Origin: Pseudomonas moorei
GTDB lineage: Bacteria; Pseudomonadota; Gammaproteobacteria; Pseudomonadales; Pseudomonadaceae
DNA length: 64,000 nucleotides
Direction: 5' to 3'
Assembly (NCBI RefSeq): GCF_008801475.1
Contig: NZ_VZPP01000005.1
Coordinates: 124,001-188,000, forward strand
Shown: positions 34,121 through 44,162 of the stretch, in pieces
How positions within the stretch are numbered: position 1 is the first letter of the stretch
Layout of the letters: every line of letters starts with the position of its first letter
Made by a program: the position numbers and the translations under genes
The notes under the pieces: generated by a model
Seen by the model: the letters and a program-made list of their open reading frames with translations, nothing else
The model's database searches: none
Told to the model about the DNA's origin: nothing

Positions 34121-34858
34121 ATGCTGATTATTCCCGCTATCGATCTTAAAGACGGTGCCTGTGTTCGTCTGCGCCAGGGCCGCATGGAAGATTCCACGGT
34201 GTTCTCCGATGACCCGGTGAGCATGGCTGCCAAGTGGGTGGAGGGCGGTTGCCGTCGTCTGCATCTGGTCGACTTGAACGGCGCCTTCGAAGGCCAGCCG
34301 GTCAACGGCGAAGTGGTTACCGCCATCGCCAAGCGCTACCCGAACCTGCCGATCCAGATCGGCGGCGGTATCCGTTCCCTGGAAACCATCGAGCACTACG
34401 TGAAAGCGGGCGTGAGCTACGTGATCATCGGCACCAAGGCCGTGAAAGATCCGGCGTTCGTGGCCGAAGCCTGCCGTGCGTTCCCGGGCAAGGTGATCGT
34501 CGGCCTGGACGCCAAGGATGGTTTCGTCGCCACCGACGGCTGGGCGGAAATCAGCACCATTCAGGTCATCGACCTGGCCAAGCAGTTTGAAGCTGACGGC
34601 GTGTCCGCCATCGTTTATACCGACATCGCCAAAGACGGCATGATGCAGGGCTGCAACGTACCGTTTACCGCCGCGCTGGCCGCTGCGACCAGGATCCCGG
34701 TGATCGCGTCCGGTGGCATCCACAACCTGGGCGACATCAAGACGCTGCTCGACGCCAAGGCGCCAGGCATCATCGGTGCCATCACTGGCCGGGCGATCTA
34801 CGAAGGCACTCTCGACGTCGCTGAAGCGCAAGCTTTCTGCGATTCGTACAAAGGCTGA
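34121..34858 (+). CDS. hisA: Phosphoribosylformimino-5-aminoimidazole carboxamide ribotide isomerase
   Basis: This 245-residue TIM-barrel isomerase of histidine synthesis has Asp8 in [10 protein letters not shown], the phosphate loops [10 protein letters not shown] and [10 protein letters not shown], and [15 protein letters not shown] precedes the ATG. hisF follows after nine bases; the two proteins are homologous half-barrel duplications. Confidence 0.97.
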   Translation: MLIIPAIDLKDGACVRLRQGRMEDSTVFSDDPVSMAAKWVEGGCRRLHLVDLNGAFEGQPVNGEVVTAIAKRYPNLPIQIGGGIRSLETIEHYVKAGVSYVIIGTKAVKDPAFVAEACRAFPGKVIVGLDAKDGFVATDGWAEISTIQVIDLAKQFEADGVSAIVYTDIAKDGMMQGCNVPFTAALAAATRIPVIASGGIHNLGDIKTLLDAKAPGIIGAITGRAIYEGTLDVAEAQAFCDSYKG

Positions 34859-34867
34859 GGACTGACC

Positions 34868-35638
34868 ATGGCGCTGGCCAAACGCATCATCCCTTGCCTG
34901 GACGTGGACAACGGCCGGGTGGTCAAGGGTGTGAAATTCGAAAACATCCGCGACGCCGGTGACCCGGTGGAAATCGCCCGTCGTTACGACGAGCAGGGCG
35001 CGGACGAGATTACCTTTCTCGACATCACCGCCAGCGTCGATGGTCGCGACACCACGCTGCATACCGTCGAGCGCATGGCCAGCCAGGTGTTCATCCCGCT
35101 GACCGTGGGCGGTGGCGTGCGCACCGTGCAGGACATTCGCAACCTGCTCAATGCCGGTGCGGACAAGGTGTCGATCAACACTGCGGCGGTGTTCAACCCG
35201 GAATTCGTCGGTGAAGCGGCGCAGCATTTCGGCTCGCAGTGCATCGTCGTCGCAATCGATGCGAAGAAGGTTTCCGGTCCGGGCGAAACCCCGCGCTGGG
35301 AAATCTTCACCCACGGCGGGCGCAAGCCGACCGGTCTCGACGCGGTTGAATGGGCGAAGAAAATGGAAGGCCTGGGGGCCGGCGAGATCCTGCTGACCAG
35401 CATGGATCAGGATGGCATGAAAAACGGCTTCGACCTGGGCGTCACCCGCGCCATCAGCGATGCGCTGGGGATTCCCGTGATCGCTTCCGGCGGCGTCGGC
35501 AATCTGCAACACCTGGCCGACGGAATCCTCGAAGGCCACGCCAGTGCGGTGTTGGCGGCGAGTATCTTCCACTTCGGCGAATACACCGTGCAGGAAGCCA
35601 AGGCTTATATGGCCCATCGCGGAATTGTGATGCGCTAA
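34868..35638 (+). CDS. hisF: Imidazole glycerol phosphate synthase, cyclase subunit
   Basis: This 256-residue TIM-barrel cyclase partners HisH. Asp11 is in [19 protein letters not shown], Asp130 in VVAIDAKK, and the loops [10 protein letters not shown] and [10 protein letters not shown] are present. GAGG lies before the ATG. It is the last his gene of the cluster. Confidence 0.97.
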   Translation: MALAKRIIPCLDVDNGRVVKGVKFENIRDAGDPVEIARRYDEQGADEITFLDITASVDGRDTTLHTVERMASQVFIPLTVGGGVRTVQDIRNLLNAGADKVSINTAAVFNPEFVGEAAQHFGSQCIVVAIDAKKVSGPGETPRWEIFTHGGRKPTGLDAVEWAKKMEGLGAGEILLTSMDQDGMKNGFDLGVTRAISDALGIPVIASGGVGNLQHLADGILEGHASAVLAASIFHFGEYTVQEAKAYMAHRGIVMR

Positions 35639-35717
35639 ACAAACCGATGCAGGCCAGTGGACATCATGGCGGGCTCAAGGCACTCTTGGGTACGCCATGG
35701 ATTTCGGTAGCCAGACA

Positions 35718-36473
35718 ATGTTTAAACGCCTTCTTCTTGTCCTCGCCAGCGCTAGCCTGTTGTTCGTCAGTGGAGTGCAGGCGGCGGACAATCCCGGCAC
35801 CGACATGGTGTTGCTGACGGAAAACTTCCCTCCGTACAACATGGCGAAGAACGGCAAGAACTTCGCGCAGGACGAAAACATCAATGGCATCGCCACGGAC
35901 ATCGTCCGCGAAATCTTCAAGCGCGCCGAGATCACCTACAGCCTGACGCTGCGCTTCCCCTGGGAGCGAATCTACAAACTCACCCTGGAAAAACCCGGCT
36001 ACGGCGTGTTCGTCATGGCGCGGCTGCCCGATCGCGAAAAGCTCTTCAAGTGGGTTGGCCCTATCGGTCCGGACGACTGGATCATGCTGGCCAAGGCTGA
36101 CAGCCCAATCACCCTCGAAACCCTGGATGACGCCCGCAAGTACAGGATTGGCGCCTACAAGGGCGACGCCATCGCCGAGACACTGGCCAAGCAGGGGCTC
36201 AACCCCGTCGTGGTGCTGCGCGATCAGGACAACGCCAGGAAGCTGGTCAACGGCCAGATCGATCTGTGGGCTACGGGCGATCCGGCCGGGCGCTACCTGG
36301 CGCGTCAGGAAGGTGTGAACGGGCTCAAGACCGTGTTGCGGTTCAACAGCGCCGAGTTGTACCTGGCGTTGAACAAGGACGTGTCGGACGAAATGGTGGC
36401 CAAGCTTCAGGCGGCACTGGATCAGCTGCGCAAGGAAGGCAAGGTCGACGAGATCATGGCGCGGTATCTGTAG
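35718..36473 (+). CDS. Periplasmic solute-binding protein (ABC type, family 3-like)
   Basis: This 251-residue protein has a signal peptide (MFKRLLLVLASASLLFVSGVQA-AD) and a type II binding-protein fold (LTENFPPYNM, GIATDIVREIFKRAEI, WERIYKLTLEKPGYGVFVMARLPDRE). It lacks its own permease and ATPase, so it may serve a transporter elsewhere or bind a signal molecule. The ATG at 35697 is an alternative start seven codons earlier, but MFKRLLL gives the cleaner signal peptide. It follows hisF after 79 bases. Confidence 0.83.
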   Translation: MFKRLLLVLASASLLFVSGVQAADNPGTDMVLLTENFPPYNMAKNGKNFAQDENINGIATDIVREIFKRAEITYSLTLRFPWERIYKLTLEKPGYGVFVMARLPDREKLFKWVGPIGPDDWIMLAKADSPITLETLDDARKYRIGAYKGDAIAETLAKQGLNPVVVLRDQDNARKLVNGQIDLWATGDPAGRYLARQEGVNGLKTVLRFNSAELYLALNKDVSDEMVAKLQAALDQLRKEGKVDEIMARYL

Positions 36474-36492
36474 CGACAGCCAATACATCCTT

Positions 36493-36572
36493 GTAAGAGC
36501 TGGCTTGCCAGCGATGGCGGCCGAAAGGGCAATGCAAGGCTCAAGGCCGATTCGCCAGCGAGCCGGCTACAG
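36493..36572. repeat. Degenerate REP pair
   Basis: A unit GAGCTGGCTTGCCAGCGA and a diverged inverse GCCAGCGAGCCGGCTAC lie between the convergent genes and resemble the REP families seen elsewhere in the window. Confidence 0.6.
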
Positions 36573-36583
36573 GGTGCGGTCCA

Positions 36584-37360
36584 TCAGCGGTACACCCCAT
36601 CCTTGCCATGCGCAGCCGTCGCCCGATTGCTGCGCACACTGATCATCTGCTTGATATCGATCCAATCGATGCCCTGCGCCTTGAGCTTGGGCAGCTCACG
36701 CTCAAGCACCGCCAGCGTCTGCGGATACGGATGCCCGATCATGACCGCCGAACCCTGTTTGTGCGCCAGGCTGATCGCTGTCTGGAGCTGCGTGAGGATT
36801 GCTGACTCAGTGCGTTCATCGTCCAGGAACACATCCCGGGAAACACTCGCCAGGCCGATCTTTTGCGCTTCGGCGGCCGCCACGGTCTGTGCGCTGGTGC
36901 GGCTGTCGACGAAGAATTTGTGCCGACCCTGCAAGTTCGCCATCAACCACGTCATCGCCGGTTGCTGGGCCGTCATGCGGCTGCCCATGTGGTTGTTGAT
37001 TCCGGCGGTGTAGGGCACCGCTTTGAAGGCGGCGTCGAGGCGTTTCTCAAGCTCTTCGATGGGCAGCTCGGGGTGCCAGGCGAACGGGCCGGTGGCCGGG
37101 TCCATGGGCATGTGCAAGATGACGATTTTGCCGGCGCGGTGGGCCTCGCGGGCGAATTCGCTGGCGTGAGGGGTGTCGGGCATGATCGCCGTGGTCACCG
37201 GGCCGGGCAGTGCCAGCACACGGCGATCCCGGGGCAGGTTCTGCCCCAGGTCATCGATGATCAGGCTGAGATAGGCCTTTTGCGGCGTTGTCGTCCCGGG
37301 CGCTGCATGGGCAGCGCCCGCCAGACAACACATCAGGCCGAGAATGAACCGCAGACGCAT
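36584..37360 (-). CDS. Divergent polysaccharide deacetylase family protein (YibQ-like)
   Basis: This 258-residue protein has a signal peptide (LILGLMCCLAGAAHA) and the divergent polysaccharide deacetylase domain: LIIDDLGQNLPRDRRVLALPGPVTTAIMPDTPHA, ILHMPMDP, INNHMGSRMT, FFVDSRTS. Asp-Asp and His residues for a metal are kept, but activity in this family is unproven. Its ATG follows the ctpA stop by a single base, so it belongs to the gpmI-envC-ctpA unit that acts on the cell wall. Confidence 0.88.
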   Translation of the reverse strand: MRLRFILGLMCCLAGAAHAAPGTTTPQKAYLSLIIDDLGQNLPRDRRVLALPGPVTTAIMPDTPHASEFAREAHRAGKIVILHMPMDPATGPFAWHPELPIEELEKRLDAAFKAVPYTAGINNHMGSRMTAQQPAMTWLMANLQGRHKFFVDSRTSAQTVAAAEAQKIGLASVSRDVFLDDERTESAILTQLQTAISLAHKQGSAVMIGHPYPQTLAVLERELPKLKAQGIDWIDIKQMISVRSNRATAAHGKDGVYR

Positions 37361-37361
37361 C

Positions 37362-38681
37362 TCAACGGCCGGACGTAATGCTCAGCCCTTTGAGCAGGCT
37401 CAGGGCCTGGGCCAGTTGGTAGTCGTCGTCCTGCGGCATCGGCTTGGCCTTGCCGCTGGAACCGGTCGGTTTGTCGGCACCGCCGTTGCCATTGCCCAGG
37501 TGGCCTTGCAGATCGGCTTCCTTGAAGTAGTCGCTGTCCTGCTCGTTGGTGATCTTGGCCTTGCGCACTTCGATGTCCGGCACGATGCCTTGAGCCTGGA
37601 TCGAGCGGCCGTTCGGCGTGTAATACAGCGCCGTGGTGATCTTCAATGCGCGGTCGTTATTCAGCGGCAATACGGTCTGTACCGAGCCTTTGCCGAAACT
37701 GGTGGTGCCCATCAGTACGGCGCGTTTTTGATCCTGCAGGGCGCCGGCGACGATTTCCGAAGCCGAGGCGCTGCCGCCGTTGATCAGCACGACCATTGGC
37801 ACGGCTTCGCTTTCGTCTTTGCCGGTGGCCGAGAAGCGCAGTTCGGAGTTGGCGATACGGCCCTTGGTGTAGACGATCAGGCCTTTGGTGATGAAGTGGT
37901 CGACCACTTCCACCGCCGCTTGCAGCACGCCGCCAGGGTTGTTGCGCAGGTCGAGAATGATGCCGTTGAGCTTCTTGCCGTTGTCTTTGCGCAGCTTGGC
38001 CAGGGCCTTGGAGACCTCTTCGCCGGTCTTGACCTGGAATTGGGTGATGCGGATGTAGCCGTAGCCGGACTCCAGCAACTGGCTCTTCACGCTTTTCACT
38101 TGAATGATGGCGCGGGCCAGGGTCACGTCGAACGGCGTACCGCCATCACGGACCAGGGTCAGGGTGATTTTCTGGCCGATCTTGCCGCGCATCTTGTCCA
38201 CGGCTTCGGTCATGCTCTGGCCGCGAGTCGGTTGGCCGTTGATCTTGACGATGAAGTCGCCCGCCTGAATGCCAGCCTTGGATGCCGGGGTGTCATCAAT
38301 AGGCGATACCACCTTGATGAAACCGTCTTCGGCGCCGACTTCGATGCCCAGGCCACCGAATTCGCCGCTGGTGCTTTCCTGCAGTTCAGCGAAGTCTTCC
38401 GGGCCCAGATAGGCGGAGTGCGGGTCAAGATTGCTGAGCATGCCCTTGATGGCGTTTTCCAACAGGGTCTTGTCGTCTACCGGCTCGACATAAGCGGCTT
38501 TGATCCGATCCATGACCTCGGCAAAGGTGCGCAACTCTTCCAGGGGCAACGGTGCCTTGGTGGTCGCGGCAGTGCCAGCGGGCGCGACGGCCGGGGCCGG
38601 TTGAGCGGCGAACGCCAATGGCGCGCCGATCACCAGGGCGATCGTCAGGGCCAGCGAGGTAAGGCGGGACAAATGCAGCAT
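37362..38681 (-). CDS. ctpA: C-terminal processing protease CtpA (S41 family)
   Basis: This 439-residue periplasmic serine protease has a signal peptide (to about AFA), a PDZ domain (GGLGIEVGAEDGFIKVVSPIDDTPASKAG...), and the Ser/Lys dyad in NGGSASASEIVAGALQD and GTTSFGKGSVQT. In P. aeruginosa, CtpA with LbcA degrades peptidoglycan cross-link hydrolases; that is knowledge of the family, not seen here. It lies between an envC-like gene and the deacetylase gene. Confidence 0.94.
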   Translation of the reverse strand: MLHLSRLTSLALTIALVIGAPLAFAAQPAPAVAPAGTAATTKAPLPLEELRTFAEVMDRIKAAYVEPVDDKTLLENAIKGMLSNLDPHSAYLGPEDFAELQESTSGEFGGLGIEVGAEDGFIKVVSPIDDTPASKAGIQAGDFIVKINGQPTRGQSMTEAVDKMRGKIGQKITLTLVRDGGTPFDVTLARAIIQVKSVKSQLLESGYGYIRITQFQVKTGEEVSKALAKLRKDNGKKLNGIILDLRNNPGGVLQAAVEVVDHFITKGLIVYTKGRIANSELRFSATGKDESEAVPMVVLINGGSASASEIVAGALQDQKRAVLMGTTSFGKGSVQTVLPLNNDRALKITTALYYTPNGRSIQAQGIVPDIEVRKAKITNEQDSDYFKEADLQGHLGNGNGGADKPTGSSGKAKPMPQDDDYQLAQALSLLKGLSITSGR

Positions 38682-38715
38682 GTCGAACGAACTCCTAATG
38701 TAGGTGACTCAACGC

Positions 38716-40011
38716 CTATCCTTGCGCGCGGCACCATTGCGCCGGATCACTCGGGTGACCCTGCTGACGAATAGCAAAATACAGCGCTGGTGTGTCCTGC
38801 CCGCCACTGTTACCGACAGTGGAGATGGACTCACCGGCTTTTACCACGTCACCCGCAGACTTGAGCAGCGTCTGGTTGTGACCGTAAAGACTCAAAAAAC
38901 CGTTGCCGTGGTCGAGAATCACCAGCAGCCCGGCACCGCGCAGCCAGTCAGCGAACACCACACGGCCGCCATGCACTGCATGCACCGCACTGCCGGCTGC
39001 GGCGCCGATCATCACGCCGTCCCACTTGGTCCGGGCATCGTCGCCACGGCTTTCACCGAAGCGTGCCAACAGTCGACCGTCGACAGGCCATGGAAGTTTG
39101 CCTCGGGTTGACGCAAATGGGCCGCCAAAGGTCTCGCCTGAGCTTGAAACCAGAGCGCCGGGTGTCGATTTAACGGGTTTGCGTGGGGCGTCGTCGGTGG
39201 CTTCTGCCTGCGCCTGGGCCTCACGTAAACGCTTTTTTTCGGCTTCCTGCTGGGCTATCAGCGCTTTTTGCCGCGCTTCTTCAGCCTCACGAGCCTGGCG
39301 AGCCAGGGTTTCCTCGATGGTTTTAAGGACTTTAGACAGGTCTGCCTGATCCTGCTCGCGGGCGGCCAGTTTCTGGTCGCGCGCCTTGACGTCGTCATTG
39401 AGCTTGGCCAGGACTTGCTGGCGCTCCTGGCGAACCTTCTCGAGTTCGCCGCGCTGGGTTTCCAGGCTGCTTTGTTGCACCAGCAATTGCGCTTGCTGGG
39501 CGGCAATGTCTTTTTCGACATTGGCCAGCTGGCGCAGGGTTTCATTGAAGTTCTTCAGCTGTTCCAGGCGGGCCTGGCTCAGGTAGTCGTAATAGGTGAG
39601 GGTACGGGCGAATTTCTCGGGGTTCTGCTGGTTGAGCAGCAGCTTGAGGTATTCCTGACGGCCATTCTGGTAGGCCGCGCGGGCCTGGATGGCGATCAGT
39701 CGTTGCTGTTCAGTGCGCGCGCTCTGGAGTTTTTTTTTCTCTGCATCGAGCCGCTGCAGCTCGGATTCGCTCTTCTTCAGCTCTTTTTGCAGGGTTTCAA
39801 CCTGCTTCTCGAGCTTGCCCATTTCGGTCTCGGTGCCCTTGAGGTCTTTCTGCACACCGGATTTTTCTTCCTGCAGCTTGCCCAGCATTTTTTTCAGCTC
39901 GGCAATGTCCTGGCGCGTGGCGTCCAGCTGCTGTTGGGTTTGCGCGCGCTCGTCAGCAAAGGCCGGTTGGAGCAGGCAAGTCAGAGCGAGGGCTATCAGG
40001 ACGCGAAGCAT
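38716..40011 (-). CDS. Murein hydrolase activator EnvC-like protein (M23 domain)
   Basis: This 431-residue periplasmic protein has a signal peptide (MLRVLIALALTCLLQPAFA-DE), a long coiled coil (about 20-255, QLDATRQDIAELKKMLGKLQ...) and a degenerate LytM/M23 domain at the end (GVMIGAAAGSAVHAVHGGRVVFADWLRGAGLLVILDHGNGFLSLYGHN). EnvC proteins activate amidases at the division site. Whether the metal site is complete is unclear: HGGRV and LDHGNG lie where ligands are expected. It shares the operon with ctpA. Confidence 0.9.
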   Translation of the reverse strand: MLRVLIALALTCLLQPAFADERAQTQQQLDATRQDIAELKKMLGKLQEEKSGVQKDLKGTETEMGKLEKQVETLQKELKKSESELQRLDAEKKKLQSARTEQQRLIAIQARAAYQNGRQEYLKLLLNQQNPEKFARTLTYYDYLSQARLEQLKNFNETLRQLANVEKDIAAQQAQLLVQQSSLETQRGELEKVRQERQQVLAKLNDDVKARDQKLAAREQDQADLSKVLKTIEETLARQAREAEEARQKALIAQQEAEKKRLREAQAQAEATDDAPRKPVKSTPGALVSSSGETFGGPFASTRGKLPWPVDGRLLARFGESRGDDARTKWDGVMIGAAAGSAVHAVHGGRVVFADWLRGAGLLVILDHGNGFLSLYGHNQTLLKSAGDVVKAGESISTVGNSGGQDTPALYFAIRQQGHPSDPAQWCRAQG

Positions 40012-40145
40012 AGAGGCGGGCGACACCAGGGAAAGGGACAGCCTAGTATGCCCGCCCCACGCTGCAAAAAAAACGCCCAATTGGGGCTGTGTGATAACTG
40101 GAGAGAGATGTGGGGGGTATTAGTCTTCAAAACCACCACAAACCA

Positions 40146-40241
40146 CTGTGGGAGCTGGCTTGCCAGCGATGGCGGCCTGGCATTCAACATAGATGCTGGA
40201 TGTCAGATTGCTATCGCCGGCAAGCCAGCTCCCACAAGGTT
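40146..40241. repeat. Inverted REP pair
   Basis: TGTGGGAGCTGGCTTGCCAG and its inverse (ending CCAGCTCCCACA) face each other between gpmI and the envC-like gene. They are the CTGG variant of the REP family. Confidence 0.88.
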
Positions 40242-40264
40242 TAGGTTGTGTTTGAGAGCCCGCG

Positions 40265-41794
40265 TTACACCAAAATCGAAGTCCCGGTCATTTCCGCCGG
40301 TTTTTCCAGGCCCAGCAGTTTCAGCATGGTCGGCGCCACATCCGCCAGCACACCGCCTTCGCGGACCTTCAGGTCGCGCTTGCCGACATAAATGAACGGT
40401 ACCGGCTCGGTGGTGTGCGCGGTGTGCGCCTGACCGGTGGATTCATCGGACATTTGTTCTACATTGCCGTGGTCGGCGGTGATCAGCGCTTCGCCACCGA
40501 CTTTTTCCAGGGCTTCGACGATGCGGCCGACGCACTGGTCCAGGCATTCAACGGCTTTTACCGCGGCTTCGAACACGCCACTGTGGCCAACCATGTCGCC
40601 GTTGGCGTAATTGACGACGATCACGTCATAACGCTGGTGTTCGATGGCATCGACGATGCGATCCGTCACTTCCGGCGCGCTCATCTCGGGTTGCAAGTCG
40701 TAGGTGGCGACTTTTGGCGACGGGATCAGGATGCGTTCTTCGCCCGGAAACGGTTCTTCGCGACCGCCGGAGAAGAAGAAAGTCACGTGGGCGTACTTCT
40801 CGGTTTCAGCGATGCGCAGCTGAGTCTTGCCGTTTTTCGCCAGGTAGTCGCCCAGCACGTTTTCCAGGCTGCCGGCGGCGAAGGCGGCTGGTGCAGGAAT
40901 GCTGGCGGCGTATTGGGTCAGCATCACGAAGCCGGCCAGTTTTGGCTGGCGCGCGCGCTCGAACTCCTTGAAATCGTCTTCAACGAATACCCGGGTCAGC
41001 TCGCGGGCGCGGTCGGCGCGGAAGTTCATGAACACCACGGCGTCGCCGTCTTCGACTTTGACCGGCTCACCGATGGAGGTGGCTTTGACGAATTCGTCGC
41101 TCTCGCCCCGCTCGTAGGCGGCCTGCAGGCCTTCCTGGGCAGTAGCGGAGTTGAATTCGCCCTGGCCGTCGACAATCAGGTTGTAGGCCTGGGATACGCG
41201 GTCCCAGCGATTGTCACGGTCCATGGCGAAATAACGACCGATGAGGCTGGCGATGCGGCCCTTGCCCAATGCCTGGAAAGTCGCGTCCAGCAGTTCGATA
41301 GACGATTGCGCGCTTTTCGGTGGGGTATCGCGGCCGTCGAGGAAAGCGTGCAGATAGATTTTTTCCGCACCGCGCTTGGCGGCCAGCTCAGCCATGGCAA
41401 CCAGGTGATCCTGGTGGCTGTGCACGCCGCCATCGGACAGCAGGCCCATGAAATGCACGGCTTTACCGGCGGCAACGGCTTTGTCCACTGCGGCACAGAT
41501 GGTCGGGTTCTCGAAGAACTCACCGTCGCGGATCGATTTGGTCACGCGAGTGAAGTCCTGATACACCACGCGGCCGGCGCCGAGGTTCATGTGGCCAACT
41601 TCGGAGTTGCCCATCTGACCATCCGGCAGGCCGACGTCCATGCCGCTACCCGAGATCAGGCCGTTCGGCACGGTGGCCCACAGGCGGTCGAGTACGGGCT
41701 TCCTGGCGGCATAGATGGCATTGCCTTCCTGGCTTTCACTGTGACCGAAGCCGTCGAGAATCATCAGGACCAAAGGTTTAGGCGTGGTAGTCAT
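40265..41794 (-). CDS. gpmI: 2,3-bisphosphoglycerate-independent phosphoglycerate mutase
   Basis: This 509-residue manganese enzyme of glycolysis has the alkaline-phosphatase-like core [18 protein letters not shown], the catalytic Ser in [15 protein letters not shown], and metal ligands in [12 protein letters not shown] and ADHGNVEQM. Length matches family members (about 510). I use the ATG at 41794; a GTG three codons upstream is possible. In this block it leads envC-like and ctpA. Confidence 0.97.
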   Translation of the reverse strand: MTTTPKPLVLMILDGFGHSESQEGNAIYAARKPVLDRLWATVPNGLISGSGMDVGLPDGQMGNSEVGHMNLGAGRVVYQDFTRVTKSIRDGEFFENPTICAAVDKAVAAGKAVHFMGLLSDGGVHSHQDHLVAMAELAAKRGAEKIYLHAFLDGRDTPPKSAQSSIELLDATFQALGKGRIASLIGRYFAMDRDNRWDRVSQAYNLIVDGQGEFNSATAQEGLQAAYERGESDEFVKATSIGEPVKVEDGDAVVFMNFRADRARELTRVFVEDDFKEFERARQPKLAGFVMLTQYAASIPAPAAFAAGSLENVLGDYLAKNGKTQLRIAETEKYAHVTFFFSGGREEPFPGEERILIPSPKVATYDLQPEMSAPEVTDRIVDAIEHQRYDVIVVNYANGDMVGHSGVFEAAVKAVECLDQCVGRIVEALEKVGGEALITADHGNVEQMSDESTGQAHTAHTTEPVPFIYVGKRDLKVREGGVLADVAPTMLKLLGLEKPAEMTGTSILV

Positions 41795-41947
41795 GGAATC
41801 CACTCGTGGCTGAGATAAAAAGGGGTGTTGGAAAAGGGAGTGGCAGTTTAAAGCGAAGTTCCTGCGGCGTCACCGCCGGACGGGGTTTGGCCCACCTTGG
41901 TGGCTGTGTATACTGGCCGACATTTTAACGCCCTGGAACCTCCTTCG

Positions 41948-42361
41948 ATGGTTGCTCACCTGATTGAATTTGCCACTAACCACTACATTCTCGTCGGTAT
42001 TTTCGTCGTACTGGCGGCCCTGCTGTTGGCCTATCAAATGCAAGGCGGCGGCCGTAGCCTGAGCACCGGCGAACTGACCGCACTGGTCAACAAAGACGCT
42101 GGCGTGGTGGTCGACATCCGTCCGAGCAAGGATTTCGCTGCGGGTCACATTGTTGGCGCGGTGAACATTCCCCAGGACAAACTGGCCGCCCGCATCGGCG
42201 AGCTGGAAAAACACAAGGCCAAGACCATCATTCTGGTCGATGCCCTGGGCCAGACCGCCGGCACTCACGCTCGCGAGCTGATGAAATCCGGCTTCACCGC
42301 TGCCAAATTGTCCGGTGGCGTTTCCAGCTGGAAAGCTGACAATCTGCCGCTGGTGAAGTGA
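41948..42361 (+). CDS. Membrane-anchored rhodanese-like protein lacking the catalytic Cys
   Basis: This 137-residue protein has one membrane helix (ILVGIFVVLAALLLAYQM) and a rhodanese domain (VVVDIRPSKDFAAGHIVGAVNIP ... LSGGVSSWKADNLP). The usual active-site loop (C-x3-G-x-R) reads VDALGQTAGTHA, with no Cys, so it cannot transfer sulfur the normal way. A binding or regulatory role is more likely. It begins a run with grxC and secB, one base before grxC. Confidence 0.88.
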   Translation: MVAHLIEFATNHYILVGIFVVLAALLLAYQMQGGGRSLSTGELTALVNKDAGVVVDIRPSKDFAAGHIVGAVNIPQDKLAARIGELEKHKAKTIILVDALGQTAGTHARELMKSGFTAAKLSGGVSSWKADNLPLVK

Positions 42362-42362
42362 T

Positions 42363-42617
42363 ATGAGCAACGTCGTCGTCTATTCCAGCGATTACTGCCC
42401 TTATTGCTCGCGAGCCAAGTACCTGCTCGAGAACAAAGGCGTAGCCTTCGAAGAGATCAAGGTCGATGGCAAGCCGCAGGTGCGTGCCGCAATGGCTCAG
42501 AAAGCCGGACGTACGTCCGTGCCGCAGATCTGGATCGGCAGCACCCACGTTGGCGGTTGTGATGATTTGTTCGCCCTGGAGCGCGCCGGCAAGCTCGATG
42601 CGATGCTCAAGGCCTGA
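42363..42617 (+). CDS. grxC: Glutaredoxin 3
   Basis: This 84-residue dithiol glutaredoxin reduces disulfides with glutathione. The active site is CPYC ([18 protein letters not shown]), and TSVPQIWIG and HVGGCDDL bind glutathione. It follows the rhodanese-like gene with one base between and precedes secB. Confidence 0.97.
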   Translation: MSNVVVYSSDYCPYCSRAKYLLENKGVAFEEIKVDGKPQVRAAMAQKAGRTSVPQIWIGSTHVGGCDDLFALERAGKLDAMLKA

Positions 42618-42673
42618 CTGCCGTATTCAAAACAAGCAAACCTAAAAGACCCATGGATCAAGAAGGATCTGCG

Positions 42674-43159
42674 ATGACTGACCAACAGAACACTGCTGCG
42701 AACGAAGAAGAAACTGCACCGCAATTCTCCTTGCAGCGCATTTATGTGCGTGACCTGTCCTTCGAAGCCCCGAAAAGCCCGGCAATCTTCCGCCAGCAGT
42801 GGGAGCCGAGCGTCGGTCTGGATCTGAACACCCGTCAAAAGGCTCTGGAAAACGATTTCCATGAAGTCGTGCTGACCCTGTCGGTCACCGTGAAGAACGG
42901 TGACGAAGTGGCGTTCATCGCTGAAGTGCAACAGGCTGGGATCTTCCTGATCAAGAACCTGGACGACGCCTCGATGAGCCACACCCTCGGCGCATTCTGC
43001 CCGAACATCCTGTTCCCGTACGCTCGCGAAACCCTGGACAGCCTGGTGACCCGTGGATCGTTCCCGGCGCTGATGCTGGCCCCGGTGAACTTCGACGCGC
43101 TGTACGCACAAGAACTGCATCGCATGCAGGCGGCTGGCGAGACTCCAACCGTTCAATAA
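42674..43159 (+). CDS. secB: Protein-export chaperone SecB
   Basis: This 161-residue tetrameric chaperone keeps precursors unfolded and hands them to SecA. The family run [19 protein letters not shown] and [17 protein letters not shown] is present. AAGGA precedes the ATG at 42674, which is seven codons inside the longest frame. Downstream is a REP pair. Confidence 0.97.
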   Translation: MTDQQNTAANEEETAPQFSLQRIYVRDLSFEAPKSPAIFRQQWEPSVGLDLNTRQKALENDFHEVVLTLSVTVKNGDEVAFIAEVQQAGIFLIKNLDDASMSHTLGAFCPNILFPYARETLDSLVTRGSFPALMLAPVNFDALYAQELHRMQAAGETPTVQ

Positions 43160-43173
43160 GTTGCCTTGCTGAA

Positions 43174-43239
43174 AATCGCGGGCAAGCCCGCTCCCACAGG
43201 TTTTGCACAATCCTGTGGGAGCGGGCTTGCCCGCGATTG
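43174..43239. repeat. Inverted REP pair
   Basis: ATCGCGGGCAAGCCCGCTCC and its inverse lie 9 bases apart between the convergent secB and trmL genes and may also end transcription. Confidence 0.9.
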
Positions 43240-43267
43240 TTTCTGTCAGGCGAAAACGATGCTCAGG

Positions 43268-43723
43268 TTACTTGAAGCCGTTCTGGCGCCACGCTTCGTA
43301 CACGGCCACGGCCACGGTGTTGGACAGGTTCAGGCTACGACAGCCTTCGCGCATCGGCAGGCGCAGGCGTTGTTCGGCGGGCAGGGCCTCCAGTACTTCG
43401 GCGGGCAAACCGCGGCTTTCCGGACCGAACAGGAACGCATCGCCCTCGACGAAACTGGCATCGTGGAACGGTCGCGAACCTTTGGTGGTGAACGCGAACA
43501 CCCGTGGATGGCCGAGGCTTTCCAGGCAACTGGCCAGGTCCGGGTGGCGTTGCAGGGTGGCATACTCGTGATAGTCGAGGCCGGCCCGGCGTAGGCGCTT
43601 GTCGTCCATCTCAAAGCCCAGCGGTTCGATCAAATGCAGGTGGCAGCCGCTGTTGGCGCATAGCCTGATAACGTTGCCGGTATTCGGCGGAATTTCCGGT
43701 TGGAAGAGGATGACGTGAAACAT
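43268..43723 (-). CDS. trmL: tRNA (cytidine(34)-2'-O)-methyltransferase
   Basis: This 151-residue SPOUT methyltransferase modifies the wobble base of leucine tRNAs. The three knot motifs are present: NTGNVIRLCANSG, LFGPESRGLP and RSLNLSNTVAVAVYEAWRQ. The ATG at 43723 overlaps the divergent gene start by two bases. The longer frame upstream does not belong to the family. Confidence 0.95.
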   Translation of the reverse strand: MFHVILFQPEIPPNTGNVIRLCANSGCHLHLIEPLGFEMDDKRLRRAGLDYHEYATLQRHPDLASCLESLGHPRVFAFTTKGSRPFHDASFVEGDAFLFGPESRGLPAEVLEALPAEQRLRLPMREGCRSLNLSNTVAVAVYEAWRQNGFK

Positions 43724-44162
43724 GCACGGCTCCGAAGGTAAAGATGAGCGGCATTCTACGCCGCAACCCGACCCTCGTTCGAAACTATTCCCGCGTGTGA
43801 TGGCTTCTCTGGCAATTGTCGGGGTGATGGTCGGGATGATGATCGGTCGCCTGACCACGCCTGACCCCAGCGAATTGCAGCAGATCGAAGTGGTGGATAA
43901 CGGGCTGGTGGTCTGGTTCAACAACGAACCCAAGACCCATGGCGAGATCGTCGATGGCAGTATCGCGTTGTTGTTCGAAGCCGAAGGCAAGGTGCAAAAG
44001 GGTCAGCTCAAGCTCAACGGCAAGGACGTGAACTGGCGAACGCGTTTGAGTGATGGGGGGTTATTGCTGACGCTAGTGGCGGCCCGGCCCCTTCAGGGTG
44101 ACTGGGCCGGTAGCGAGGTTGATGACCGCTGGCGGCTGGAGATCCATCTCCGAGAGCAATAA
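43722..44162 (+). CDS. Conserved membrane-anchored protein of unknown function
   Basis: This 146-residue protein has one membrane helix (about 27-43, MASLAIVGVMVGMMIGRL) and a small beta-rich periplasmic part. I recall a similar gene at this place in other Pseudomonas without known function. The start at 43722 overlaps the trmL start on the other strand; a start at 43800 would still keep part of the helix. It is followed by the tandem repeats. Confidence 0.7.
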   Translation: MHGSEGKDERHSTPQPDPRSKLFPRVMASLAIVGVMVGMMIGRLTTPDPSELQQIEVVDNGLVVWFNNEPKTHGEIVDGSIALLFEAEGKVQKGQLKLNGKDVNWRTRLSDGGLLLTLVAARPLQGDWAGSEVDDRWRLEIHLREQ

